A stretch of DNA of 64,000 bases, from positions 73,223,642 to 73,287,641 of the forward strand of contig CM049306.1 in NCBI GenBank assembly GCA_026874595.1. The letters are read 5' to 3'. The translations under genes and the position numbers were made by a program. This document shows positions 55,401 through 60,900 of this stretch, one piece after another. This DNA comes from Sipunculus nudus. Its lineage: Eukaryota > Annelida > Sipuncula > Golfingiida > Sipunculidae. Positions within the stretch are counted from its first letter, which is position 1, and the number at the start of each line of letters is the position of its first letter. A model generated the notes under the pieces. It did no database searches, was not told the DNA's origin, and worked only from the letters and a program-made list of their open reading frames with translations.

Positions 55401-57934
55401 TTATTGTCAAATATTGGTGTAGGTGTACAAAAATATGTACAGAACAGATGAAGAAGAATGATGTTGGTATAGTATAATAATGTAGGGGTAGTTTAACTAT
55501 GTAGGTGAGGAATAATAATATAGGTGTAGAATAATGATGTTGGTGTAGAATAATGATACAGGTGTAGAATAATGATGTAGGTGAAGTTATGATGTATGTG
55601 TGCAATAATGATGTTGGTGTAGTATACCAATGTTAGACTAATTAAGAATAGAATAATGATATAAAATAAGGATTTGCATGTAGAAGTAAGATACAGGTGT
55701 AGAATTAGGAAGTAGGCCAGTGAAGAAGAATAATAATCAAGGTATGAAATTGTATTGTATGAGTAGAATGATGTTTAGCTTGATTTTTCATGCTTTACAG
55801 GAAGTTTTTGCATTTGAAGTTCTGTGGTGATATTGATAATCATCTCAATATACCATTATGACTTTTTTCATGATAATATTTTTGGTTTGGAAAAAAGCTT
55901 CCTCTGATTTTTCTACAGTTATAGAATATAGAGTTAACATCAACATGTGGGATAGCATGTATCTGTTACATGTCTGGCACATGAACATATGTAGGTATTA
56001 ACACAGTTTGACTGGGTCACACCTAAAGGTCTGGGGTCTGGCAAATTAAAGCATGATGCTCTTACTTTTCAGTCACAGTAAGATACAGCAAGAAACAGTA
56101 CCAGAGGCCATGCTCATGTCATGTTTAATATATGGCAAACAACTGCTGGAAAATTGGCAGACTTACAAGAAACACTTGACAAATTGCAGTAACAAGTTTA
56201 TGTTCTTTTTAACCCTCAATTAGGACAGCATGTACTTCTGGTATTGTGCATATAACTCCCAGATTATTCTTCTACTGGAGTCATACTGGTCATGAATAAC
56301 TAAACTAGATGACCAGAGGTTGAGCGCTTATCAGAAATGATGTAGAAATAGTAAAATGAATGAGCAATGAAGAAGAGGAAGAAAATGAGCCATTGTTTGT
56401 GACGATAAGACTAATATTGACAAAGTTATGAGCGAAATAACATATTGACGTGTTTGGATGACCCTGACTTTGAACTTTACCTATATATAAATAATAAACA
56501 TAAATCGTTCGTATATACAATATGTTAAAGTCAAAAAGTTATTCCTGTCAAACTGTAGCCTGTATATATAAGACACAAGAACCAAAAAGAAAGCTCAATT
56601 TAGGACAACTGACAAACAGACAGACATACTAAAAAAGTGACACAAAGTGGATGACTAAGGCAGGTCACTATGTGTTTCACTTTACTATGATTAATTCACT
56701 GCTACACAATCAGTTTATGTAATTAACTATGCTTTATAACTGAACTAAAAGACAGGGTTTTTTTAACACATCAATTATATTACCAAGAGGTTTAAGGGCA
56801 ATGGCATGGCAAAGATTGTAAGAAAAGAGAAAATTTGGTTATATTTCTATGAACAAGGAATATTACTGGCTTTGAATTGAAACTACAATATTCCAAATAT
56901 GTACTGTACAGTGTATCATATCCACAGTGAATTATGTATGAGGATACATAATGTATTGTAAAATAATGAATCAGTACAGCTCCAATAATAAGTGAACCTC
57001 ACTGTTACCCAAGGTTGTAAGGACAGTGATACTGATAACCAAAAAATGTCACAATTAAAATGAAAATTTAATTTAGACATTTCATACTGAAAAAGACATG
57101 CTGTACAAGCTTTGGGTCAAACTTAATCAGATTTTAAAACATCTAGTCTCAGATAATCTCTTATTTGTTTATGTAATGATTTGTTTAATAAAAATATTCA
57201 AAGTAACTTCAAAGTGTATTCTTATGGATTTCAATAATTTTACTGTTAATAATCATTGAAATCCTTCACAGAATCAGTTTTCTATAACTGACATACTAAA
57301 AGAAGAAAACTATTTTTTTCCACATCTGCAAAAGACTGTACGATAAGATGTTTTAGATTAGATCAAACATCTGATTTAAATGTATTCACCATGCATGCTG
57401 AAACAGCTGACAGCAAGTATACTGTCACATTCTATCCTGCGACATTTCATCCTGATACATTTATTCAAGACCCAAACACACCCAGATACCAAAGCAGCAT
57501 ATTTTCAAACTTGATCCATGCATTCTGTACCCAGAGCTACACCAGCTTGTCAACAGACTGGTAACAACTTGGGGTTGACATTATCAAAGGCTTTTTGTTG
57601 AGACAATGAAAACGCCTTCAAAAGGAAAAAAGAGAGAAGATTTTATTTGATACATTGTTGGCTTTAGCTTATTAGGTAATGATATAATGGACTGATAGTA
57701 AGTGTTATACAGTCAAAAGCTAACAAGAGATATCTGCAAGGTCAAGTGCTAGGTGTGCTTCAGGAAACCAGCATTTGTAGAGGATACACAAATTATAAGA
57801 ATACATGTGATATTGCAGTACTGACCATGTATGGATTCTCCTTCCTTATATTCTACCTCTATTGCTGTATTCTCTTGGGCCTGTGAGCTCTGCACTGACA
57901 AAAGACACAGTAGAACCCAAACAGCTGGAACCAT
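1131..57934 (-). CDS. Secreted mucin-like protein with a D8C domain (nine exons, 3' end outside window)
   Basis: This entry is the spliced whole; exons are listed separately. Joining 57826-57934, 53306-53365, 22048-22737, 10940-11100, 10411-10630, 9508-9558, 4094-4113, 2352-2435 and 1131-1433 gives 566 in-frame codons with no stop. Residues 1-19 form a signal peptide, about 20-286 are a Ser/Thr-rich stalk with no cysteine, about 287-413 form a D8C domain, and 414-566 are a linker, a short possible strand-plus-helix segment and another Thr/Ala/Pro-rich stretch. D8C domains occur in extracellular glycoproteins such as uromodulin, GP2, OIT3 and VWDE. By inference this is a secreted or mucus-layer glycoprotein; its ligand cannot be told. 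No membrane segment is seen, but the C-terminus is missing, so a ZP, VWD or membrane anchor may follow. Additional phase 1-1 exons inside the 30.6-kb second intron cannot be excluded. Confidence 0.82.
1434..2351. other. Intron 8, no further feature seen
   Basis: Plain AT-rich intron sequence between exons 9 and 8. I see no repeat match, open frame or RNA gene that stands out. Confidence 0.6.
2352..2435 (-). CDS. Exon 8: possible start of a SEA-like fold
   Basis: An 84-nt exon, phase 0 on both sides, between acceptor TGATTTTAG and donor GTGAGT. It encodes PLDLPWKDAESVQ then QYTVTIVTSNNNGL. The last part looks like a beta strand and, joined to the helix in exon 9, vaguely recalls the opening of a SEA domain. 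That reading is weak because the remaining strands of a SEA domain are absent. Confidence 0.72.
2975..3800 (+). repeat. 67-bp minisatellite, about 12 copies
   Basis: The phrase GACTGTGGTTACTC recurs at 67-base steps (for example from 3001 to 3068, 3135 and 3202). Later units carry GACAGTGGTTACTC and some are shortened by about 4 bases. The unit is not a multiple of three, so open frames across it are chance. It lies in intron 7. Confidence 0.88.
4094..4113 (-). CDS. Exon 7: 20-nt microexon
   Basis: A 20-base exon with a strong polypyrimidine acceptor (TTTTTCAG) and a consensus donor GTGAGT. Phase is 1 in and 0 out. It encodes EAPTTEA and connects the Pro-rich exon 6 with exon 8. Its phase change is needed: exon 6 ends in phase 1 while exon 8 begins in phase 0, which supports the call despite the short length. 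Confidence 0.65.
4150..5205 (+). mobile_element. Family D element, left portion of an interrupted copy
   Basis: The stretch around GAGGCAGGAAAATAATGAAC to the GATGGGTT...ATTATATTT segment aligns with 29684-30060 and 32798-33990. It includes a G homopolymer near 4997-5038, as other D copies do. The copy resumes at 7563. Its left terminus is not clear. Confidence 0.6.
5206..7562 (+). mobile_element. Family C HINE-like element, nested in a family D copy
   Basis: The left end is ACTAGA followed by a hairpin TGGCACtgcagGTGCCA and then GTATCCCCAGGCA. The right end is GTATCCCGACTTTGTCTG then AGATACAATTA at about 7535-7567. Between them are five to six units of about 280-300 bp full of TGACCTTTGACCT. 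A GGTGGCGCCACC palindrome is at about 7206. There is no coding capacity. Confidence 0.75.
7563..8023 (+). mobile_element. Family D element, middle portion
   Basis: This resumes the D sequence (TTTTAAGCTTTTACTTTCAAA ... AAAGTCCATTATGTTTGGGC) that is continuous at 30440-30910. It confirms that the C element at 5206-7562 is an insertion. Confidence 0.65.
8024..8591 (+). mobile_element. Short family B element nested in family D
   Basis: Left end ACTAAAACATGG then the hairpin arm GTAGTCGACAAGC, right end with GTTTTGGCGGTAC. One and a half internal modules are present, with GGTGGCGCCACC at about 8176. The flanks on both sides are family D sequence (GATTTTAATAA and AAAATTGAGGTTTTT), continuous at 30900-30930. 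Confidence 0.7.
8592..8815 (+). mobile_element. Family D element, right end
   Basis: Matches 30915-31137: AATTTCTCAAAGGA..., a GGACAGACGGA tail and the terminal hairpin AGCTCAGATGACTTATAGTCAG with its complement arm to about 8812. Confidence 0.75.
8816..9475 (+). mobile_element. Two family F modules in tandem
   Basis: Two related units start at about 8816 (GGTGGCACCTCCAGTCTGCA) and 9117 (GGTTGGCACCACCAG), each with CTCCATGATCAATATGCATG or a close variant. The second ends in a hairpin around GTTCAGTTGACTTTCAGTC at about 9443-9475. A third unit is at 771-1101. Confidence 0.6.
9508..9558 (-). CDS. Exon 6: linker after the D8C domain
   Basis: This 51-nt exon lies between acceptor TTTGCTAG and donor GTAAGT, phase 1 on both sides. 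It encodes KKSDTVEYEYLGYPPPT, a Tyr- and Pro-rich linker. It abuts a repeat right-end at 9443-9475, only about 30 bases from its donor. Confidence 0.75.
9750..10230. mobile_element. 461-bp foldback/MULE-like MITE with 10-bp target duplication
   Basis: The element at 9760-10220 starts GGTCAGACTAATAACCG and ends with its near-complement CGGTTATTAATCTGACC. The inverted arms go on for about 50 bases through AAAGGACCGAAAAGGAC and AAAAGCACC. Both sides carry GTTAAACATG (9750-9759 and 10221-10230), a perfect 10-bp direct repeat. Long arms with a 9-11-bp duplication fit Mutator-like elements. There is no open frame. It lies in intron 5. Confidence 0.8.
10411..10630 (-). CDS. Exon 5: C-terminal half of the D8C domain
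   Basis: The exon starts with PGHCGAHMPYTLDP, equivalent to the GHCGT.APVWL segment of the family, and goes on to KCNADQASVVVLNCGDFFVYNL, which matches the C......V..C...YYVY.L block. Sequons NFT and NLT are visible. It is joined to exon 4 by a short 309-bp intron. Donor GTAAGTG; phase 0 in and 1 out. The usual double cysteine before the V..C strand and the terminal YC are absent. Confidence 0.88.
10940..11100 (-). CDS. Exon 4: N-terminal half of the D8C domain
   Basis: The split codon restores TDPC, the hallmark start of D8C domains (usually xDPC followed by Y about five residues on). The exon continues through KWYKFTIDGENAEIPRQC, matching the conserved WYxF...G...P..C core of uromodulin and OIT3. 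Acceptor is CCTTCAG, donor GTGAGT. Phase is 1 in and 0 out. The segment between DPC and WYKF is longer and more basic than usual and lacks the cysteine that often precedes WY. Confidence 0.88.
11101..12436. other. Intron 3, first part, nothing recognised
   Basis: AT-rich intron. An open frame at 11603-11911 on the minus strand is low in codon structure and has no recognisable domain. Confidence 0.5.
12437..12480 (+). mobile_element. Isolated family D-type left end
   Basis: GGACCCATGGGTCATGATAC followed by CAGCTGATT matches the palindrome GACCCATGGGTC and the following AGCTGA of family D left ends. No matching right end was found nearby. Confidence 0.5.
12940..13250 (+). mobile_element. Diverged family C fragment
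   Basis: Contains CCTTTGACCTTGATCTTTGA and further TGACCTTCACCTT motifs with the typical GTAGGTGAGCCATAT context. Both ends of the element are missing. Confidence 0.5.
15564..15640 (+). repeat. Possible terminal inverted repeat of a TA-type DNA transposon
   Basis: CCGTATTTCCTTGATCAGAC preceded by TA resembles the termini of the element at 51680-52754. I did not find a matching right terminus, so this is a partial or degraded copy at best. Confidence 0.3.
16560..17853 (+). mobile_element. Family C array, left end missing
   Basis: Four units of about 270-300 bp with GGCTCCTGTGACCTTCACCT, TCTTCCTCTATTGGCAGGTG and TGACCTTTGACCT. It runs to a GTAAAAACAAG tail where the next family C element starts at 17854. 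Short open frames here are by-products of the repeat. Confidence 0.7.
17854..19132 (+). mobile_element. Family C HINE-like element with both ends
   Basis: Left end ACTAGATATTTATTGGCACC, hairpin TGGCACcgctaGTGCCA, then GTATCCCCAGACA. Right end TGTCTGGGGATAC then AATTA. The 13-base left motif and right motif are perfectly complementary. The segment 18489-18791 nearly repeats 17554-17850. Confidence 0.78.
19669..19683 (+). promoter_or_regulatory. CTCF-like motif
   Basis: CCCCTAGGGGGCAC matches 13 of 14 positions of the bilaterian CTCF core CCASYAGRKGGCRS. Sequence match only; occupancy is unknown. Confidence 0.3.
20400..20560 (+). repeat. Short degenerate tandem repeat
   Basis: GGTCTTGGTGTCAGAGGTC and variants (GGTCTTGGTGTAAGAGGTCC, GGTCTTGATCTCAG) recur every 30-40 bases in intron 3. 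Confidence 0.5.
21159..21173 (+). promoter_or_regulatory. CTCF-like motif
   Basis: CCACTAGGGGGTGC followed by TG matches 13 of 14 positions of the CTCF core. It is in a locally GC-richer patch inside the intron. Confidence 0.35.
22048..22737 (-). CDS. Exon 3: large Ser/Thr-rich mucin-like exon
   Basis: The exon is 690 nt, phase 1 on both sides, between an acceptor ending ATTTTCAG and a donor GTAAGA. It encodes 230 residues dominated by Thr, Ser, Ala and Glu with no cysteine, including TTTAAADKASTAAPAQ and STTEARKESTTQDPAT. N-glycosylation sequons NNT and NTT are near its start. This is the composition of an O-glycosylated stalk. It is not a perfect tandem repeat, unlike vertebrate mucin PTS arrays, so it is a degenerate mucin-like region. 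A methionine inside the flanking intron would extend the open frame leftward in the protein, but splicing from exon 2 gives a better model. Confidence 0.88.
22943..22975 (+). mobile_element. Isolated family D-type left end
   Basis: ACAAGGGTCCCATGGGTCAC then TGTGCTCA repeats the family D left terminus, including the central CCATGGGTC palindrome. The following sequence does not match the longer D copies. Confidence 0.5.
23366..24706 (+). mobile_element. Family B HINE-like element, left hairpin deleted
   Basis: Starts ACTAGAATCGCC directly followed by the AATCAGAGTGG seen after the hairpin in other copies, so the hairpin GTAGTCG...CGACTAC is lost. About four units of 275-280 bp with GGTGGCGCCACC palindromes (around 23670, 23945 and 24093). 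Ends GTATCCGCAAAACTCTGTTT then TGGCAGATACAATTA. Confidence 0.75.
24848..25129 (-). other. Unrecognised 93-codon open frame, possible gene fragment
   Basis: The frame encodes a product with SNSKSERREFANRLLQEI followed by a Cys/His-rich stretch (HICHIACGLHFCPFCKHCC). It stands between two family B elements in intron 2. The composition is less simple than that of other open frames nearby, but I recognise no domain, the Cys/His spacing fits no zinc finger I know, and there is no splice or start support. It may be a transposon remnant or chance. Confidence 0.2.
25734..27197 (+). mobile_element. Family B HINE-like element, complete
   Basis: Left end ACTAGAATACGG then hairpin GTCGACAAGCGAC and TGTATCCACCAAAA; right end TTTTGGCAGATACA. 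The two ends are inverted (TGTATC.[AG/C]CCAAAA against TTTTGGCAGATACA). Five internal modules spaced about 280 bp, with GGTGGCGCCACC around 26586, 26717 and 26867. Confidence 0.8.
27198..29251. other. Intron 2, no gene seen
   Basis: Intronic sequence with a G homopolymer at about 28528-28543. No coding exon with matching phase or recognisable repeat family stood out. Confidence 0.45.
29252..31137 (+). mobile_element. Family D HINE-like element, uninterrupted copy
   Basis: Starts ACAAGGGACCTATGGGTCAC and ends with the hairpin TTTAGCTCAGATGACTTG...CAGCTGAGCTA. About 1.9 kb, with a G homopolymer at about 30255-30267, an internal tract AAAGTCCATTATGTTTGGGC and a GGACAGACGGACGG tail. It serves as the uninterrupted reference for the nested copy at 31729-37892. 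Confidence 0.75.
31138..31728 (+). repeat. Diverged tandem repeat of about 170-180 bp
   Basis: Three loose units share ATCGATCCAAT or ATGGATCCAAT, TAAGCGACA or TAATGCGACA, ATCTATGTTAAGA and GGCCATCTTGG. The last part (CAGCTGAAGTTGACCTTGAAGG) resembles the inner left part of family D. Confidence 0.5.
32907..33739. mobile_element. pogo/Tigger-like MITE with TA duplication
   Basis: Element 32909-33737 starts CAGTAGAACGCCTGTATTAC and ends GCAGGCGTTCTACTG, flanked by TA on each side. The CAGT(A/C)GAAC terminus and TA target are typical of pogo/Tigger transposons (Tc1/mariner superfamily). No transposase frame is left. The homologous D copy has an uninterrupted ACATATATATCTGAAT at 29795-29810, which is the empty site. 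Confidence 0.8.
34006..35519 (+). mobile_element. Family A HINE/pearl-like element, complete
   Basis: Left end ACTAGATGTGTCCGAACGAC with the hairpin GTGTCcgaacGACAC and then ATGCCCCCCGCC; right end with hairpin GGCCACTTTGTGGC and GGGGGCATA. ATGCCCCCCGCC and GGCGGGGGCAT are near-complementary. In between are seven to eight units of about 180 bp and a GACGGA-rich tail. Confidence 0.82.
35632..37040 (+). mobile_element. Family B HINE-like element nested in family D
   Basis: Left end ACTAGAATACGG, hairpin GTAGTCGacaagCGACTAC, then GTGTATCTGCAG. Right end GTATCCACAAAACTCTGTTT then TGGGGGGATACA. Units of about 275-280 bp carry GGTGGCGCCACC around 36014, 36169, 36440 and 36569. Family D sequence resumes with ATTACTGCATAACACTTGG. 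Confidence 0.8.
38310..38425 (+). repeat. (TA)n and (GA)n microsatellites
   Basis: ATATATATATA runs followed by GAGAGAGAAAGAGAAAGGG purine tracts. The open frame translated across them is an artefact of simple sequence. Confidence 0.8.
38855..38884 (+). repeat. C homopolymer tract
   Basis: About 28 bases of almost pure C with one CTCC interruption. It gives a G-quadruplex-capable strand on the minus side. Confidence 0.8.
38960..39425 (+). repeat. Direct duplication of about 290 bp spacing
   Basis: GGGGCCCTAAATTAAATATT and TATGCTTACTTACTTGTATG occur near 38991-39055 and again near 39286-39350. ATATGGCAAGTATTATAGTA is also present twice (about 39226 and 39393). Confidence 0.65.
39426..41655. 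other. Intron 2, mostly unrecognised sequence
   Basis: No coding exon or known repeat family stands out, apart from two small hairpins at 41159-41225 built around GACGAGTATACCCGTC and GACAAGTATGCTCGTC, which look like fragments of a transposon terminus. Confidence 0.4.
41655..41960 (+). mobile_element. Family C fragment
   Basis: Two units with TTGACCTTTGACCTTGTGAC and TTGACCTTTGACCTCATGAC; no termini. Short open frames here are repeat by-products. Confidence 0.6.
42287..42330 (+). mobile_element. Isolated family D-type left end
   Basis: ACAAGTGACCCATGGGTCAT then GACGCTCAGCTATCAAG matches the family D left terminus with its palindrome. A possible remnant of a right end (CAGCTGAGCTGAAAT) lies at about 45618. 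Confidence 0.45.
42770..43030 (+). repeat. Diverged tandem repeat of about 120 bp
   Basis: CTGACAAGTCTGAAATCAGA...CATTCTCTAAATCGGACCAAAC and CTGACAAGTATGACATTTGA...CATTCTCCAATAAGAGACCAAAC are two related units. Confidence 0.45.
43615..44600 (+). mobile_element. Diverged family C array joined to a family F-like segment
   Basis: Four units with TGACCTTTGACC variants (around 43944, 44087, 44224 and 44366) and GTAGGTGAGCTATATGTG. From about 44470 the text (TTATTTCTGGGGGGTGCAAA, CGCAGTGACCTAATTTCAGG) resembles the middle of family F modules. Confidence 0.55.
45875..46890 (+). mobile_element. Family E HINE-like element
   Basis: Left end ACTAGAAGACCTGG with hairpin TTTTTGTaacACAAAAA. Four to five units of about 170-180 bp follow, each with TTTGACCTTGAAGATCCAGG or CTTGATGATCAAGG. 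The tail contains ACAGACGACAGACC and a terminal hairpin ATGTCTCCCC...GGGGAGACAT at about 46859-46888. Confidence 0.7.
46891..49402. other. Intron 2, AT-rich, nothing recognised
   Basis: No supported exon. The stretch 48880-49390 has a loose periodicity of TTATTATCATTAACTCTGCC-like phrases every 60-100 bases, a degenerate repeat. Confidence 0.45.
49403..50583 (+). mobile_element. Family B HINE-like element
   Basis: Left end ACTAGAATACAG then the hairpin GTAGTCAACAAGCGACTA and TGTATCTGCCAAAA; right end TTTGGCAGATACA. About four modules, with GGTGGCGCCACC at about 49836 and 49985. It is inserted in the degenerate TTATCATTAACTCTGC repeat, which is seen on both sides. Confidence 0.78.
51678..52756. 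mobile_element. TA-flanked DNA transposon with about 26-bp inverted ends
   Basis: Element 51680-52754 starts CCGTATTTATTCTAATTTGG and ends CCAAATTGGAATAAATACGG, with TA on both sides. The arms continue as CGACC and GGATCG. At 1075 bp it is too short for a full transposase and I see no catalytic motif. The superfamily is uncertain; the TA target fits Tc1/mariner or pogo relatives. Confidence 0.75.
53306..53365 (-). CDS. Exon 2: 60-nt acidic, Thr-containing linker
   Basis: The exon is bounded by a pyrimidine-rich acceptor ending TTTACAG and a donor GTAAAT. It is phase 1 on both sides, so it could be skipped without breaking frame. It encodes a short low-complexity stretch beginning GSNGVDSEDTTPVTG. 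There is no domain. Its phase fits exon 1 and the mucin exon exactly. Confidence 0.8.
53516..53579. repeat. Perfect 17-bp inverted repeat near exon 2
   Basis: ATCACATGGTCATCATC (53516-53532) and its exact complement (53563-53579) are separated by 30 bases. It is about 150 bases upstream of exon 2 in the direction of transcription. Confidence 0.75.
53580..55379. other. Intron 1, nothing recognised
   Basis: AT-rich sequence. ACTCGAGTACCTGAGTCCG at about 54088 resembles the phrase around 22900 and may be a degraded dispersed repeat. Confidence 0.4.
55380..55760 (+). repeat. Short minisatellite of about 20-bp units
   Basis: GATGTTGGTGTAGAATAAT and variants (GATACAGGTGTAGAATAAT, GATGTAGGTGAAGTTAT) recur in intron 1. 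The open frame on the minus strand across it is a by-product. Confidence 0.75.
55761..57825. other. Intron 1, upstream part, nothing recognised
   Basis: No repeat family or exon with a suitable phase stood out. Confidence 0.4.
57826..57934 (-). CDS. Exon 1: start codon and signal peptide
   Basis: The ATG at 57934-57932 opens a classic signal peptide: a short N-region, the hydrophobic core VWVLLCLL, then a likely cleavage after SSQA, followed by an acidic stretch ending ESIH. An in-frame TGA lies 18 bases upstream of the ATG, and the start has G at -3 and G at +4, so this start is well supported. The exon ends after one base of codon 37 at a GTCAGT donor (57820-57825). The 5' UTR, any non-coding first exon and the promoter are not identified. 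Confidence 0.85.
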
Positions 57935-60900
57935 AGCGTAATGTGTTTTTCAGTGAAACTTGTCAAGTAGAATGTTGGATTGTGGAATCTGATGACCACT
58001 ATGCAGCTTTTTCTCTCTGATTGCCAGGCTTAGCAAACAGCCTGTGTTCCAATGTGACGCCAACTAATCCAAACCCTTCCAGCCAACAATAGAGACTTTC
58101 AGTAATTCTTATCTGATGTCTAAATGAAGAAAATGTCGTGAGAAATATCCATGAGGAAGAGAAACCAAGCACCCTTGTTATAGAAGACTGACTATACAAC
58201 TGTTATCCTTGCTGGAAGGCTAGTGATTCAACTGCTCCGTAGTGGTCCCTTACAAGCTGCAGCATGACTTGTGGGTGTATGACTATCTCTGTAGCCTTTG
58301 AACCCCTACACGTCCAATATTCTATCTGTCATTCATCATAATTAACTTAATAGCCAGTGGCTACTTGCATTCCATTGCACAGACTGCTGCCCAGCCACAG
58401 TAGGTCATATCCACACACATGGTATTTATACAGGCGGATCAGAGGCTATGTGAACACAAATAAAACATAAACCAATATTGTGTTTCGCATCTATTAGAGG
58501 GGTTAGTTTTAGACTGTACACTTGGTACCCCATTAATCGACTTGGCCCCATGTCTGCAGTGGCAGGTCTATAGCTGCCACAGCTCCTGTGAAAGACAGCA
58601 CAGCATGCGTACAGAAGGTGATAACTAGGCTGCGTTACTTCACCCTTCAGCTGTTGCTGCACAAGACACCTGGTCAAACTCCCCTCAGCTGACCAACAAC
58701 AAAATTATACCCTAAATCCATGGTTTATTCAGCCGGAGTTCCAGAGAGCAAAAAGATATGAACAGATTAGTAAGATGAACAGTGGATCAGCAAGCACCAT
58801 GTGCAATTATGACAACACTAACAGTGTGCACAACACTTACACATTGTATAGCATTCATAAGGCTAAGGGTGCTACACATTGTTTCATGGACTAATATTCC
58901 ATCATATATACATCTTGGAATCCAACACTTCTCCAGAATAAATATTTAAGACTGACGGCATGTCATGTTGCACAGATGATTCACAAAAGCTATAGTAAAA
59001 CCAACAAATGATAAAATATTTAAATCCATGGGTGGTATCTTGCCTCTTAAACACTTATAAAGCAAACTTTATTCCTCAGTCTGTTCAAGACTACTCTGGA
59101 AGTGGCTCTCAGCATCTAACCCCACCAGTATTTAAACCTGACACTACCAGTGTTGATGCTCCGTTAAACTGTCATGTCTCCAGTCCTTGCCAACCGGTGT
59201 GGACTTCATCACATCAAGAGAGGTCCAAGACAGAAATAGGTTATGTAAACACACCATCAGTCACCTGTTTCATAAAGTATCCTGTGAAACTTTGTATACA
59301 TGTGAAAATCTTTCACAGCCTGATCCCTCAAGACAACCAGATGACTGTGGAATGCATCAAATTGGAGCAGACTGTATCAGTAATCTTATCCTTTAACTAA
59401 AGGATAAGCAAAAATCATCATTAATAAAGCTTGGGCACAGTTTTCTTCTTCTATTAAGCATCAGATTTATATATCAGTGAATATCTGAAGCTACATGCCC
59501 CTTTTTTTAGGTATAACAAATTCTTTTTTAAATTAACTGGTTGTGCAAATGCAGGTGTTGTAGAAATATATGAGGGTCAATTAGCTAGAGTTTTTTACCC
59601 CTTTTATCCCACCTTTTACTAACATGGTTTGGTGTCATGTCAAACAAAATTATATCCAAAGATAAGTTATTGCTTTGCTCTAATGCTAAACTGAAATGAC
59701 GGACAGAGTATGTTCACATAGGCCTATAACTATATCAGAACAAATAGAATGTACAGTTTTCAGTATACTTTGCAAAGGAAAGTCTTGAGAGGAAAATTAA
59801 AATACCATTAATTAAACATGCTACAGAGATTTTTTGCAGGATTAGTGAAATCCCTGATAATAACATATCTGTGACATCAAGTGCCATTAATTTAGCTCGG
59901 AATTAAGAGTGAAACAACTAGACTGATGTTAAGATAAATCCACTGAATTTCCACATCTGGATAATGTCATATGACTTCACCAAATATTTAAAATGGTATC
60001 TTCTACAAGTCAGCTTACTGAAGATCTAACAAGAGATAGCAAAACATTTTAAATACCCATCGTGCATGATTTCCATTTAGTATACAATGAAAAAAGGCTG
60101 GAAGTCAGGGTTACTTGTATTGTTTTTAAATAACAAAGGTACCTCAAAACTTTATACAGAAAACCTATCACCAGATGATCAAAAAGCCCTAAAAGATACG
60201 TCAAAATTATTTAAAAGTTCTCAATGATATGTTCAAATGTCAAGGTTACTAAGTACTGATAAGTATATTATTATACTCAGTACTGATTATTCATTAAGTA
60301 TCTGCTGAGAACCATATACAACATAAGCCAAAAGGCATATTTTTTTATTATGATTATAGAATATCATTTTGCATTCTACCCGGTTATTAAAATTCCTGCA
60401 GAGTCTGAAAACAAGTTCACCAAGGCTATTAACTACTGGCAGCACTGTTCAATGTTTTTCCCGACTCATATCAGCTTCATCTAAATTAGGCTTATATATT
60501 GACAATTAATTTCTCAGGAAAATGATTGCCTGATTTCTGCAACAGGTAATTTAAAAGACATTTTATAGTGGTGCATTTGCCATAAATAAACTTATCACTA
60601 AAATAGTAATCAATCTGGTTTGTTGCATTTCATTTAGTTGACATTTTTTATTTCATTTAATAATTTGCATTATACTTTGTTACTCTTTTCTCTTTATCAG
60701 TTTAAAATGTTTACTGTATACTTTATAAAATTAAAGGTATTGCTCCAGGTACTAATTACCAGGAATTTATCTGGGCTATAGCCATCCCTGGTTCCATTCA
60801 ACTCCATATAATACTGAGCACTACGGTCAGCTCCATCAAGAGATGGCCACTGAAATTCAGCAAATTTTTATAGAACTTGGCATAATTCCACAAAATAAGC

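Noticed and set aside
59008-59400. Longest plus-strand open frame (130 codons)
   Set aside because: No recognisable domain, no splice or promoter support, and composition like translated non-coding DNA.
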